Source of the DNA: CAYSCS01 sp964429695
GTDB taxonomy: Bacteria > Acidobacteriota > Aminicenantia > Aminicenantales > Aminicenantaceae
Assembly (NCBI GenBank): GCA_964429695.1
Contig: CAYSCS010000019.1
Coordinates: 1 to 64,000 of the forward strand
Length of the DNA stretch: 64,000 bases
Reading direction: 5' to 3'
Shown: positions 1 through 8,454 of the stretch, piece by piece
Numbering within the stretch: position 1 is the stretch's first letter
How the letters are laid out: each line of letters starts with the position of its first letter
Notes under the pieces: generated by a model
Told to the model about the DNA's origin: nothing
The model's input: only the letters and a program-made list of their open reading frames with translations
Database searches by the model: none
Translations under genes and position numbers: made by a program

Positions 1-876
1 TTCTCAAGGTGAGGGAAGGTGGTTATATTCCCTTTTTTCTTACGGGAGAGAACGCTCTGAGGTAGGGTTGATAGGCCTGGTTCAGGAAGCATTTATCAAT
101 GGTGTAGGACGCGGAAGATAGAGTGGTTAGCCTGGAGCCTGGGGGTAGAAGGGTTCTCAGTCTCTCAGGTTTTGGAGATGAGGGAGGGGGGTAAAGGAAT
201 TTTGATTAAGGTCTCTTTGTGAGGGATATCCCTTTATCTGGAGAGGGGCCATTTAGGAGGAGGTGCGGTGTAAAGGTTGGGTGGAGGCAGTAGTGATAAT
301 GATAGTCTATGGGGTGAGAAGTGAAGGGCGGAGGGAGGTTTTGGGGGTAGAAGCCATGTGGGAGGGGAGGGAGGACTCTTGGCGGGAGTATATGAGGAAG
401 CTTAAGCGTCGTGGGGTGAGGCGAGTTAAGGTCTTCATTTCATGAGGGATGTTTGAGTGGAGGTAGTTCACCGGGATAGAGCTTGTCAGGCTTAAAAATT
501 AAGATAGATCTGGCTTAAGCCGGATAGAAGAAGCTCTGAGAGATTGGTCGAGCTCATCATCGAGGAGTATGAGGGAAAGTATCGTGGGGCCAGGCGCTGC
601 CTGGAGGAAGGGCTGGAAGATTCGCTTCGGTTTTATAATTTCTCAAAGATAGATAAACGCCGCATTTCCTTCACCAATATTCTGGAGAGGACGGCGAGAG
701 AGATACGACGGAGGAGCCGGGAGGTTGAGATTTTTCCATCTGTTGATTCCTATTTAAGATTGGTTTTCTCGTATCTCATGGAGTACTCTGAGGACTGGGC
801 TAATGATTAAGCTTACATCAAGGCAGAGAAGCTTGCTCCGGCGCTAGAAACTGAGTTGGCGCAAATAGTTAATTGA
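1..876 (+). pseudogene. IS256-family (mutator) transposase remnant, 5' end outside window
   Basis: Conceptual translation in shifting frames gives a collinear series of IS256/mutator-type transposase pieces. REGGYIPFF lies near 15-45 and GLIGLVQEAFINGVGRGR near 70-118. A segment around 320-440 reads GRREVLGVEAMWEGREDSW then YMRKLKRRGVRRVKVFIS, the part that normally precedes the second catalytic Asp. The C-terminal region (544-810) has RISFTNILERTAREIRRRSR and LRLVFSYLMEYSEDW. An in-frame TAA at 808-810 separates SEDWAND from a continuation AYIKAEKLAPALETEL ending at the TGA at 874-876. Several stops and frameshifts, and loss of the core between about 445 and 540, make it non-functional. No terminal inverted repeat was found on the right side. 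The family call rests on remembered family motifs. Confidence 0.85.
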
Positions 877-1093
877 ATGGAAAAATGGAGAGGTTACGAT
901 CGAGAAATTGCAAACAAAATTTGATAGGGCCAAATAAGGCCTATCTTTCATTCTTCAGCTTATGTGGCGGCTCTTATTCCTACGGTTTTCTCAATGATAA
1001 TTTTCAATCAATCACTGGTACGAAAATAAAAATTTTTATTAATCTAGAGATGGTCCTTTTTTTTAATATTCCTCTGAAATTTGCGCAAAACTA

Positions 1094-3346
1094 CTATTTA
1101 TTTGCGTATTCACTTTCTTCTTCCCAGGTAATTAACCACTCTGAGGGATGATTAGCACGAAAAGGTTTTTTCTGGAGATAGAGTTTAAGACGCTGGGAAA
1201 TGGATTTAGCGAAGTTCCTCGTTTCTGGATTACTGGAGGCAAATTCTATGGCTTTTTGAGCTTCTCTTGCTGCCCCATCGAAATCTCCTGCTTCTGCAAG
1301 AGATGCACCAAGGGTATCGTGACTCTGAAAAGTTAATTTCTCCATGGAGAGCGCTTTCAGAGCGAAATCTCGGGCTTGGGAAGCATTTCTGAAGCGAGCA
1401 TCTTGACTTGTGGCTCTCAACCAGGAGAGGCTGAGAAGCACCTTTGGGTCATCCGGATTGAGCCTGAGCGCTTGAAGCAGGTGATGTTCGGTACTTTCCA
1501 TTCTCTCTTTGCACCAATTTAAGAGCCCGAGTTGAAGATGAGCCCTCGCTCTGTCTCTTTGCTCGATTTCGACCTCAAGGGCTTGCTCATAATGGGAGAA
1601 GGCCTCTTCAGCCTTACCCAACTTAAGCAGCACTTCACCTAGAAGCACATGAACCTTGCCACTCAGAGGATTGAGGCTAAGTGACTCTTTAAAGAGGTCA
1701 GCCGCTTCCTGAGGCTGTCCCATAAAGCTTAGGGCCAAGCCCATTTTGTAATAAGGCTGTGCATTATCCGGCCTAAATAGGGAGGCCTGTTTATAATAAA
1801 AGCAGGCTTCTTTTAAGTTTCCCTTTTTAAAGAATACATCCCCAAGTCCCAGGCAGGCATCACAATGGTTCTGTTTTGATTCGAGGGCCTTCCTAAACCA
1901 ATTCTCCGCCGATTCAATTCTTCCTGCTTCAAGATGCTTGTTCCCTAGGATAGAGGCCATCTCGGCTCCATAATCGATTTTTTCTTCGCAGAAAGGACCG
2001 GGTAATGTTGATATCGCCACTGAAAATGTACCAACTATGAGTGCTGTTACCAAGAATCGCCATTTCTTCTTTTTCAAGTTCTCAATCAACCCCGATACTC
2101 CCCCAGAAGCCACAACGATCATCGCGGGAACTGACTCTAACCTGTAACGCGAAGAGACAAAAAAGAGGATGATTGCACTTGCATTGAAGAGGATAAATAA
2201 AAGGAGGAGCGAAGGTATCTGTTTAAAGCGGGAAAAAGTGCCAATAAAGAGCAGAGGTAGAACCACCCCAAAAGGGAAGCCAAAGCCTCCCCACTTCCAA
2301 ACCAGCACCTTCAAGAGATATGACCACTGACGGAAGAGATAAATATCCTCATTGCGAGGAATTTCTCGAGAACTTAGAAAACGGAGTGCTTTTTGGAGAA
2401 GCCCGGAAAGAAATTCAAGGGGATTCCTCTTGATAAATTCAATGACAAGCTTGCGAAAGAAACGATCCTGTTCTCTTACATCTTTTATTCCCTGGCGCCG
2501 TGGCATATCCACGAGTTTTTGCCAATCCCAGCCAGGACGGATAGTTAGGGTCTTACAAAGGTTAGGATTGTTTCCAAGGTAAAGATTAATTCCTCCTGAA
2601 AAGGGCAGGACTGAAAACTTAGCTTTGGTGAGCTTAGAATTAAGGGCTGCAAAAGGAAGAATGATGATTAAAAATCCCGCTATCCAAGAGCTCAAAAGGA
2701 GAAGGCAGTTTTTCTCCTCTTTCTTTTTTTCTCGCTTTTTAAGCAGGAGGAAGACGGGAATCACCCCAACAAAGGGAATGAAGGTTGGCCGGCAAAGTAT
2801 TGCTAGAGCCGAGCAGCCTCCCAATAAAAAGGAAATAGTTTTTCCTTTTTTCTTTGCCAGAAAAAGTAGAATCAAGAGGAATGTACAGAGAAACGCTGCT
2901 AATCCTGTTCCCAGGAGCTCTGTTTCATAGAATATCATCGGTCCAAAGAAGGTAAAGAGGGTGGAGGCGATGATTCCTTCTCTCCGACCAAGGGTTAAAT
3001 GACCAAGATAATAAGTTAAACAACAGGTCATCGCTCCGAGCAGGGCCTGGATTATCTTGGCGACAAAGATCGACTCCCCGAAAAGCGCATAGATAATCCC
3101 CAGAAATAAAGGATAGAGCGGTGGTTGCCAGAAAAACTCTTCACTTAGCCTGCCGTGTCGGGCAAACTCTTGGGCAAGTCTATGATAATTACCTGCATCG
3201 ATGATGGGGACAAAAAAGGTGGGATTTTTGAGACTCTCGAAGAGATACACCAGGCGAATGAGAAGAGCAAGAGAAAAGATGATAACTAAGATTGAGAGTT
3301 CATTTTTAGCTTTATCCCTTGAGTTATCAAGCCCTCTGAACCTCAT
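1094..3346 (-). CDS. GT39-type membrane glycosyltransferase fused to C-terminal TPR repeats
   Basis: A 750-residue protein. The N-terminal two thirds is multispanning membrane protein beginning with a hydrophobic helix at about residues 18-38. It is followed by a luminal-type loop with PIIDAGNYHRLAQEFARHG and FFWQPPLYPLFLG, the acidic first-loop pattern of the dolichyl-phosphate-mannose/ArnT-like (GT39, PMT_2) family. After about residue 450 come helical repeats typical of TPRs (AENWFRKALESKQNHCDACLG, PYYKMGLALSFMGQPQEAAD, HVLLGEVLLKLGKAEEAFSHY and more), probably six or seven units. The likely role is transfer of a lipid-linked sugar to an envelope acceptor, with the TPR part binding a partner or substrate; acceptor and donor are unknown. 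It stands alone, 534 bases downstream of hutI on the same strand. Confidence 0.75.
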   Translation of the reverse strand: MRFRGLDNSRDKAKNELSILVIIFSLALLIRLVYLFESLKNPTFFVPIIDAGNYHRLAQEFARHGRLSEEFFWQPPLYPLFLGIIYALFGESIFVAKIIQALLGAMTCCLTYYLGHLTLGRREGIIASTLFTFFGPMIFYETELLGTGLAAFLCTFLLILLFLAKKKGKTISFLLGGCSALAILCRPTFIPFVGVIPVFLLLKKREKKKEEKNCLLLLSSWIAGFLIIILPFAALNSKLTKAKFSVLPFSGGINLYLGNNPNLCKTLTIRPGWDWQKLVDMPRRQGIKDVREQDRFFRKLVIEFIKRNPLEFLSGLLQKALRFLSSREIPRNEDIYLFRQWSYLLKVLVWKWGGFGFPFGVVLPLLFIGTFSRFKQIPSLLLLFILFNASAIILFFVSSRYRLESVPAMIVVASGGVSGLIENLKKKKWRFLVTALIVGTFSVAISTLPGPFCEEKIDYGAEMASILGNKHLEAGRIESAENWFRKALESKQNHCDACLGLGDVFFKKGNLKEACFYYKQASLFRPDNAQPYYKMGLALSFMGQPQEAADLFKESLSLNPLSGKVHVLLGEVLLKLGKAEEAFSHYEQALEVEIEQRDRARAHLQLGLLNWCKERMESTEHHLLQALRLNPDDPKVLLSLSWLRATSQDARFRNASQARDFALKALSMEKLTFQSHDTLGASLAEAGDFDGAAREAQKAIEFASSNPETRNFAKSISQRLKLYLQKKPFRANHPSEWLITWEEESEYANK

Positions 3347-3880
3347 CTTTTTTCAACTCTTTTTTTGGGTTGAAAAGATTTCCTTAATGTTATTGAGGCT
3401 GAATAAGGGATGGATTTAACTTGTTCTCTCAGAAAAAGCATGGAGGAAAGATAGAGGTTAGATTTTTCATCTTTAATAAACATAATTATGTTAGCTTTTT
3501 TTTGGAGATAAATTCAAATCATGCCTAAAATAGTATGATTTTTTCAAAGATTTCTTTGAAAATCAACGAAGATAAAATAGAATTAAAAAAAGCTTATCTG
3601 AAGTTGGGTGGGATGGAAAGATAAAGATTTTTAAATATTACTCCTTAGGCCAAAACGAGTTCATAGTCTCTAAAAGGAGTGAATAGAGACTAAAAAGATG
3701 TGAGATTGGAATTATTATCTTCAGCGAAGGCTTCTCTATGAGAACTGGGGTATTTTGATTCCTTCCTTTTTACTCACTTGAAATCGCGAGAAGAGAAAAT
3801 GAGTAAGTAGAAATTTAAGTGGGAAGAATAGAAGTCTTAAAAAAGGATGGATTCGGTTTTAAGAGTGGAACTCTTCATGT
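3347..3880. other. AT-rich intergenic region with two inverted repeats
   Basis: No credible gene. There is a 9-bp perfect stem with a 4-base loop (3541-3549 with 3554-3562) and an 8-bp perfect stem with a 13-base loop (TAGTCTCT 3664-3671, AGAGACTA 3685-3692). A short stem at 3861-3875 lies just past the hutI stop. None is followed by a clear U-tract on the minus strand, so they cannot be called intrinsic terminators. Confidence 0.5.
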
Positions 3881-5155
3881 CTATGTGGATATTCTTCCTT
3901 CTTTGACCACAATTTTTCCGGACTTGATGACATATCTTACAGGATTTACGCCAGGATGATAGGCAAGGAAAATGTAATTGGGAATATCAAAGAGGACGAG
4001 GTCCATTTTTTTTCCAAGTTCGAGACTCCCCACTTCCTCATGTCTTCTTAGAGCATAAGCCGCATTCGCAGTTGAGGCATTTATGGCTTCTTCTACGCTC
4101 ATTCTCAAGGTGAAAACAGCAAGCTGAAGTACAAAAAGCATCGATTCTATCATCGAACTCCCTGGGTTAAAATCTGAGGCGAGGGCCACGATGGCTCCTT
4201 TTTCGATGAGCGCTCTCGCTGGTGCCTTTTTCTCTTCCATCAGAAAAAAGGGCACTGTGGGAAGTAGGGTAGCCACAGTTTCACTTTCTGAAATGGCCTC
4301 AATGCCTTCTTTACTTATAGCAAGGAGGTGGTCAGCAGAGAGTGCTCCTTCCTGGACCGCAAGCTGGGCTCCTCCTAGAGAAGAAAATTCATCGGCATGA
4401 ATCCTTATCTTGAAGCCAAGCTTCTTGGCAGATTTAAGGAGTAGGCGGGTCTCCTCAATGGAGAAAACTCCTTCTTCGCAGAAAACATCGAAAAATTCTG
4501 CAAGTTTGAGTCTTCTGATTTCAGGAAGAATTTTCTCGATGAGAAGCTGAATGTAATCGCTTTTTCTTCCCTTATACTCTGGTGCTATTTCATGGGCACC
4601 CATGAAGGTGGGGATGATGTCAACAGGATGTATCTTGTTTACTTCTTGGAGGACCTCAAGCTGTTTTATTTCGTCCTCGAGATTTAACCCATAGCCACTC
4701 TTTGCCTCAACGGTAGTGGTCCCGTGGAGAAGCATGGAATCAAGTCGCTTGAGGCAGAGGGAGATAAGCTCTTCACGAGCTGTTTTTCGAGTTGCCCTGA
4801 CAGTCGAGTGAATGCCGAGTCCTTTTTCGGCAATTTGAGTGTAGGTGAGGCCCTTGAGACGGAGCAAAAATTCATCTTCCCGCGTCCCTGCAAAGGGAAG
4901 ATGGGTATGAGAATCTACGAATCCCGGAAGAGCCACGAGTCCGCGAGCATCAAGGTGAAGACCGTCTTCTTGGAGCATGAATTTACGCTTGAAATTTTCC
5001 TCATCCCCGAGATATACGATTCTTCCCTTAAAAGAAGCGATACAACCTCCCTTGATGACACCCAAATCCTGAAGCTTGCTTTTTCTTTTCGGTATTTTCC
5101 CAGAGCAGGTGACGATTTCGTTACAGCCCGAGACAAGAAGGTCAGCTAATTTCAT
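3881..5155 (-). CDS. hutI: Imidazolonepropionase (histidine degradation)
   Basis: An amidohydrolase-superfamily enzyme that hydrolyses 4-imidazolone-5-propionate to N-formimino-glutamate, the third step of the Hut pathway. Starting at the ATG at 5155 gives 424 residues, the normal family length, with metal ligands H83 and H85 (DSHTHLPFAGTREDEF), H253 (RIHADEFSSLGGAQ) and D328 (LASDFNPGSS). This spacing agrees with Bacillus HutI as remembered. SGYGL and GAHEIAPEYKGR are family signatures. The frame stays open upstream to 5395 but that part lies inside ftsZ, so the upstream start was rejected. The start overlaps the ftsZ stop by 14 bases, so it is probably the last gene of the dcw transcript. 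No hutH, hutU or hutG is in the window. Confidence 0.93.
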   Translation of the reverse strand: MKLADLLVSGCNEIVTCSGKIPKRKSKLQDLGVIKGGCIASFKGRIVYLGDEENFKRKFMLQEDGLHLDARGLVALPGFVDSHTHLPFAGTREDEFLLRLKGLTYTQIAEKGLGIHSTVRATRKTAREELISLCLKRLDSMLLHGTTTVEAKSGYGLNLEDEIKQLEVLQEVNKIHPVDIIPTFMGAHEIAPEYKGRKSDYIQLLIEKILPEIRRLKLAEFFDVFCEEGVFSIEETRLLLKSAKKLGFKIRIHADEFSSLGGAQLAVQEGALSADHLLAISKEGIEAISESETVATLLPTVPFFLMEEKKAPARALIEKGAIVALASDFNPGSSMIESMLFVLQLAVFTLRMSVEEAINASTANAAYALRRHEEVGSLELGKKMDLVLFDIPNYIFLAYHPGVNPVRYVIKSGKIVVKEGRIST

Positions 5156-6353
5156 GGGGAGTTTTTCGAAGCGAGGTATGCTTATTTTTCCGAATGAAAG
5201 AAGGGGTTTCGTAGGGATCCCAGCGTTTTTCCCAAGCAGGTTTATTCCAGAAGGCCTCGCTTCCCTTGGGTTCAAAGATATAGGGTGGAGTATCATTCTG
5301 GATGGGGAAGGGAGGAGGAGTCTCAGAATGGGGTGAGATTTGTCCCTCTCGCGCAAAAGCCTTTTTCTCTTCTTTCGCTTCGAATCCTGTGGCAATGACT
5401 GTCACTTTAATCATTTCTTTCATCCCCTCATCGATCACTGTGCCGAAGATAATGTTAGCATCTGGATGAGCAAGACCGTGGATGAGTCGTGATGCCTTGG
5501 ATACTTCGTGGAGAGTCATGTCCTTTCCACCTGTGATGTTGATTAAAACTCCATGAGCTCCTTCTATGGAAGTGTCTATGAGCAGAGGGCTTGAGATTGC
5601 TTTCTCGGCCGCCTCCACAGCCCTGTTTTCGCCTGAGGCTATACCCGTTCCCATGAAAGCCATACCCATATCCTTCATTATGGATTTGACATCAGCGAAA
5701 TCCAAATTTATTAGGCCCGGTCTTGTGATTAAGTCTGATATTCCCTGCACAGCCTGCCTTAAGACATCGTCTGCAAGTCTAAAAGCATCTTGGATAGAAG
5801 TGTCAAGATTTACCGTCTGAAGCAGGCGCTCGTTGGGGATAGAAATGACTGTATCGACGACAGATTTTAGTTCGGCCAGCCCTTCTTGGGCTTGGCGGGC
5901 TCTTATTTTTCCTTCAAATTCAAAGGGTAGGGTGACAATGGCGATAACCAGAATGTCCATTTCAGAAGCGAGGTTAGCGAGTATGGGAGTTGCCCCAGTT
6001 CCTGTACCACCTCCCAGCCCAGCGGTGAGAAAGACCATATCCGCTCCCTGAATGAGGTCTATTAATTTTTCAGTATCCTCCATCGCTGCCTCTCTTCCAA
6101 TTTCCGGCCTTCCTCCTGAACCCAGCCCCTTTGTGATTTTGCTCCCAATCTGGACTTTGGTCTTTGCCTTGTTAGTTGAGAGAGCTTGAAGGTCTGTGTT
6201 GACAGTGATGAAATCAACGCCCTCTATTTTCGTCTCTATCATTCTATTTATAGCATTACCTCCTCCCCCGCCAATTCCGATGACTTTTATTTTTGCTCCA
6301 AACTGTTCCTCGACGAGATGAAATTTAAGCTTGCTGGAAGTGTCGTTATGCAT
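5142..6353 (-). CDS. ftsZ: Cell division GTPase FtsZ
   Basis: Tubulin-like GTPase that forms the Z ring. The 403 residues contain the N-terminal GIGGGGGNAINRM loop, the tubulin signature GGGTGTG at residues 114-120, and the T7 loop region NLDFADVKSIM. A variable linker leads to a C-terminal conserved peptide, ETPSFIRK, around residues 382-389, which normally binds FtsA and other tethers. An extra basic tail of about 14 residues follows that peptide, and its last codons overlap the start of hutI. It follows ftsA by 9 bases. Confidence 0.98.
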   Translation of the reverse strand: MHNDTSSKLKFHLVEEQFGAKIKVIGIGGGGGNAINRMIETKIEGVDFITVNTDLQALSTNKAKTKVQIGSKITKGLGSGGRPEIGREAAMEDTEKLIDLIQGADMVFLTAGLGGGTGTGATPILANLASEMDILVIAIVTLPFEFEGKIRARQAQEGLAELKSVVDTVISIPNERLLQTVNLDTSIQDAFRLADDVLRQAVQGISDLITRPGLINLDFADVKSIMKDMGMAFMGTGIASGENRAVEAAEKAISSPLLIDTSIEGAHGVLINITGGKDMTLHEVSKASRLIHGLAHPDANIIFGTVIDEGMKEMIKVTVIATGFEAKEEKKAFAREGQISPHSETPPPFPIQNDTPPYIFEPKGSEAFWNKPAWEKRWDPYETPSFIRKNKHTSLRKTPHEIS

Positions 6354-6362
6354 TTTTTCCTC

Positions 6363-7586
6363 CTATGCTTCTTTGAGCCAATCTTTGATTTTGGCGAAGA
6401 AGCCTTTTTTTCTCTCTTTAGCAAACCCTTTTTCTTTCCATTGTTTATATCCATAAAGGATGAGACCGCATGAAGTGGCAAAGTCGGGGGTACTAACTCT
6501 ATCCACAAGGCCCCCGACTCCTGTTGGGTCGCCTCTTCTTACAGGCAGATCAAAAATTTCTTCTGCCACTTCCTCGAGCCCTTCGAGTAATGCAGTCCCA
6601 CCTGTGAGCACCACGCCTGAATTGAGAGATTTCTCATAGCCCATTCTTTTGATTTCGTTATCCACGAGACGAAATACCTCTTCGGCTCTGGGCTGGATGA
6701 TGTCTGCAAGGATCTGTCGGGAAAGGACTCTCGGTTTTTTTCCCCTTCCCACAGAGGGAACTTCGATAGTTTCCTGTTCATCTTCTAAGGGTTTAGAGAT
6801 GCAACCAAATTTTTTCTTTATTTTTTCTGCCTCAGGAATTGGAGTTCTTAAACCAACAGCGATATCATTAGTAAAATTGTCTCCTCCTATAGGGATGATA
6901 GATGTGTACCACAGACTCCCTCTTTCAAAAATAGCTACTTCGGTTGTTCCGCCTCCGATGTCGATTAGCCCTACGCCGAGTTCCATTTCGTCATGAGTGA
7001 GCACAGAATGGCTGGTGGCAATCTGATTGAGGACGATCTCTTCAATTTCAATCCCTGCTCTTCCAAGGCATGTTCGCAGGTTTTGGACAGATGTGATAGC
7101 CCCTGTAACGATGTGCACATTGACTTCGAGTTTTATTCCGCTCATTCCTAAGGGGTCTTTTATTCCGTCCTGGTCATCGACCACAAACTCCTGAGGAATG
7201 ATGTGAATTATTTCTCTATCAGGAGGAATGGAGACAGCCTTAGACTGTTCTATTACTCGGCGGATATCGTCTCGAGTTATCTCTCTATTTTTACCCGAAA
7301 CTGCTATCACCCCTCTGCTGTTGAAGCTTTTTATATGGGCTCCAGAAATGCCTACAAAGGCAGAATATATCTCAACACCTGCCATTAGTTCTGCTTCTTC
7401 CTGCGCTTTTTTTATGTCGTCGATTGTCGCTTCCAGGTTGACTACGACTCCCTTCCTGAGACCTTTTGATATGGCTGTCCCTATGCCAATTATTTCTATC
7501 TTTTTCTCTTCGGTTATTTCAGCAATAAGGACGGCAATTTTTTTAGTTCCCACATCGATCCCCACTAGATAATTATTTTTTGGCAT
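6363..7586 (-). CDS. ftsA: Cell division protein FtsA (actin-like membrane tether)
   Basis: Actin-fold ATPase that attaches FtsZ to the membrane. The ATG at 7586 was chosen: it overlaps the ftsQ stop in a TAATG arrangement and has GGGAGGT a few bases upstream. A GTG 15 bases earlier would place this Shine-Dalgarno inside the gene. The 407-residue protein starts MPKNNYLVGIDVGTKKIA (phosphate 1 loop). It has the SHS2-type 1C insertion between about residues 85 and 160, DIGGGTTEVAIF (phosphate 2), and VVLTGGTALLEGL (adenosine motif). The basic C-terminus, FFAKIKDWLKEA, fits an amphipathic membrane-targeting helix. Confidence 0.97.
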   Translation of the reverse strand: MPKNNYLVGIDVGTKKIAVLIAEITEEKKIEIIGIGTAISKGLRKGVVVNLEATIDDIKKAQEEAELMAGVEIYSAFVGISGAHIKSFNSRGVIAVSGKNREITRDDIRRVIEQSKAVSIPPDREIIHIIPQEFVVDDQDGIKDPLGMSGIKLEVNVHIVTGAITSVQNLRTCLGRAGIEIEEIVLNQIATSHSVLTHDEMELGVGLIDIGGGTTEVAIFERGSLWYTSIIPIGGDNFTNDIAVGLRTPIPEAEKIKKKFGCISKPLEDEQETIEVPSVGRGKKPRVLSRQILADIIQPRAEEVFRLVDNEIKRMGYEKSLNSGVVLTGGTALLEGLEEVAEEIFDLPVRRGDPTGVGGLVDRVSTPDFATSCGLILYGYKQWKEKGFAKERKKGFFAKIKDWLKEA

Positions 7587-8452
7587 TACTTTACCTCCCA
7601 CCCGACAGAGGCAAGAAGATTGTCTGACGGGTTCTTTTGAGGTTTGATGTAAAGACGGTCTGGGAAGCGGAGGTCTACGTACTCTAGATCCCCATATTTT
7701 TTCAAAATTCCGCTGAGTTTTTCGAAAATATGTATTTTCTCTGAGAACCGATCATCCCCCAGAAGAAGCATCGTTTGTGTGTTTTTGAATCGGAGAATGA
7801 TGTTTCTTGTGTTGGAGAGGTCAAGTGAGTGGACTCTCTGTCTCTCGGAAGGAGCCAAGCTTTGAAAAAATTTTGCAGCAATTTTGACCTTTTCTTTATA
7901 GTTTTCTCTAAAATTATTTAAATCGGTGAGGATTGGAAAATCAGAATTTTGAGAGAAATCACATTGCTCAAGGTAGACCCCTTCTTTATCGATAAGACAA
8001 GGACTATTTATCATAAGCAGGGCAAAGGGCTTTCTTTCTTCGATTTCAATCTTTATCCCATGAGGGAAGACCTTCCTTACGCGAGCCTCCTTTACCCATC
8101 TGTGATTGAGGAGTGTATTCTTGAGAGCTGAGGCATCAAGGAGAAAGATGTTTCCCAGATGCTTTCCCTCATAGAACTTCAAAATCTGATTTTTTAACTC
8201 TTCCTTGGCACAGACAACTTCTATTTCTTTTATGTTAAAGTTTTCCCAGGAGATGAGAAAAAGATAAATTTTCTGCAGAATAAAGAAAATCCCTGCCATT
8301 AAGAGAAAGGTTAAGAAAATATGGACCAATTTGATTTTAATTTTTCTCCTCAGCTTTGGCTGGGTTACTTCAATTGTTTTTCTGCGAAAGTGGAGAGGGT
8401 GGTTCAGAATGGTACTTGGCGAATACTTTAAGGTAGGGCTACGAGTTGCCAT
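7586..8452 (-). CDS. ftsQ: Cell division protein FtsQ (POTRA domain)
   Basis: Bitopic divisome protein of 288 residues. It has a cytoplasmic basic N-terminus, one membrane helix at about residues 45-68, and a POTRA domain starting at NIKEIEVVCAKEELKNQ and running through NHRWVKEARVRKVFPHGI and IEERKPFALL, the usual FtsQ/DivIB pattern. A beta-rich FtsQ domain follows. It lies two bases after murC (TAACCATG), with its ribosome-binding site inside the end of murC, and directly before ftsA. In the complex it would bind FtsL and the FtsL/DivIC partner. Sequence conservation in this family is low, so position in the cluster supports the call. Confidence 0.93.
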   Translation of the reverse strand: MATRSPTLKYSPSTILNHPLHFRRKTIEVTQPKLRRKIKIKLVHIFLTFLLMAGIFFILQKIYLFLISWENFNIKEIEVVCAKEELKNQILKFYEGKHLGNIFLLDASALKNTLLNHRWVKEARVRKVFPHGIKIEIEERKPFALLMINSPCLIDKEGVYLEQCDFSQNSDFPILTDLNNFRENYKEKVKIAAKFFQSLAPSERQRVHSLDLSNTRNIILRFKNTQTMLLLGDDRFSEKIHIFEKLSGILKKYGDLEYVDLRFPDRLYIKPQKNPSDNLLASVGWEVK

Positions 8453-8454
8453 GG

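Noticed and set aside
873..1151. A 92-codon frame between the transposase remnant and the GT39 gene
   Set aside because: It overlaps the end of the GT39 gene on the other strand, has no family motif, and lacks a good ribosome-binding site.
3541..3692. Inverted repeats as hutI terminators
   Set aside because: No U-tract follows either stem on the minus strand and both are far from the hutI stop.
5156..5395. N-terminal extension of hutI inside ftsZ
   Set aside because: The added residues match nothing in HutI and lie in ftsZ coding sequence; family length and metal-ligand spacing fit the start at 5155.
7587..7601. GTG start for ftsA five codons upstream
   Set aside because: The Shine-Dalgarno GGGAGGT for the ATG at 7586 lies within these codons.
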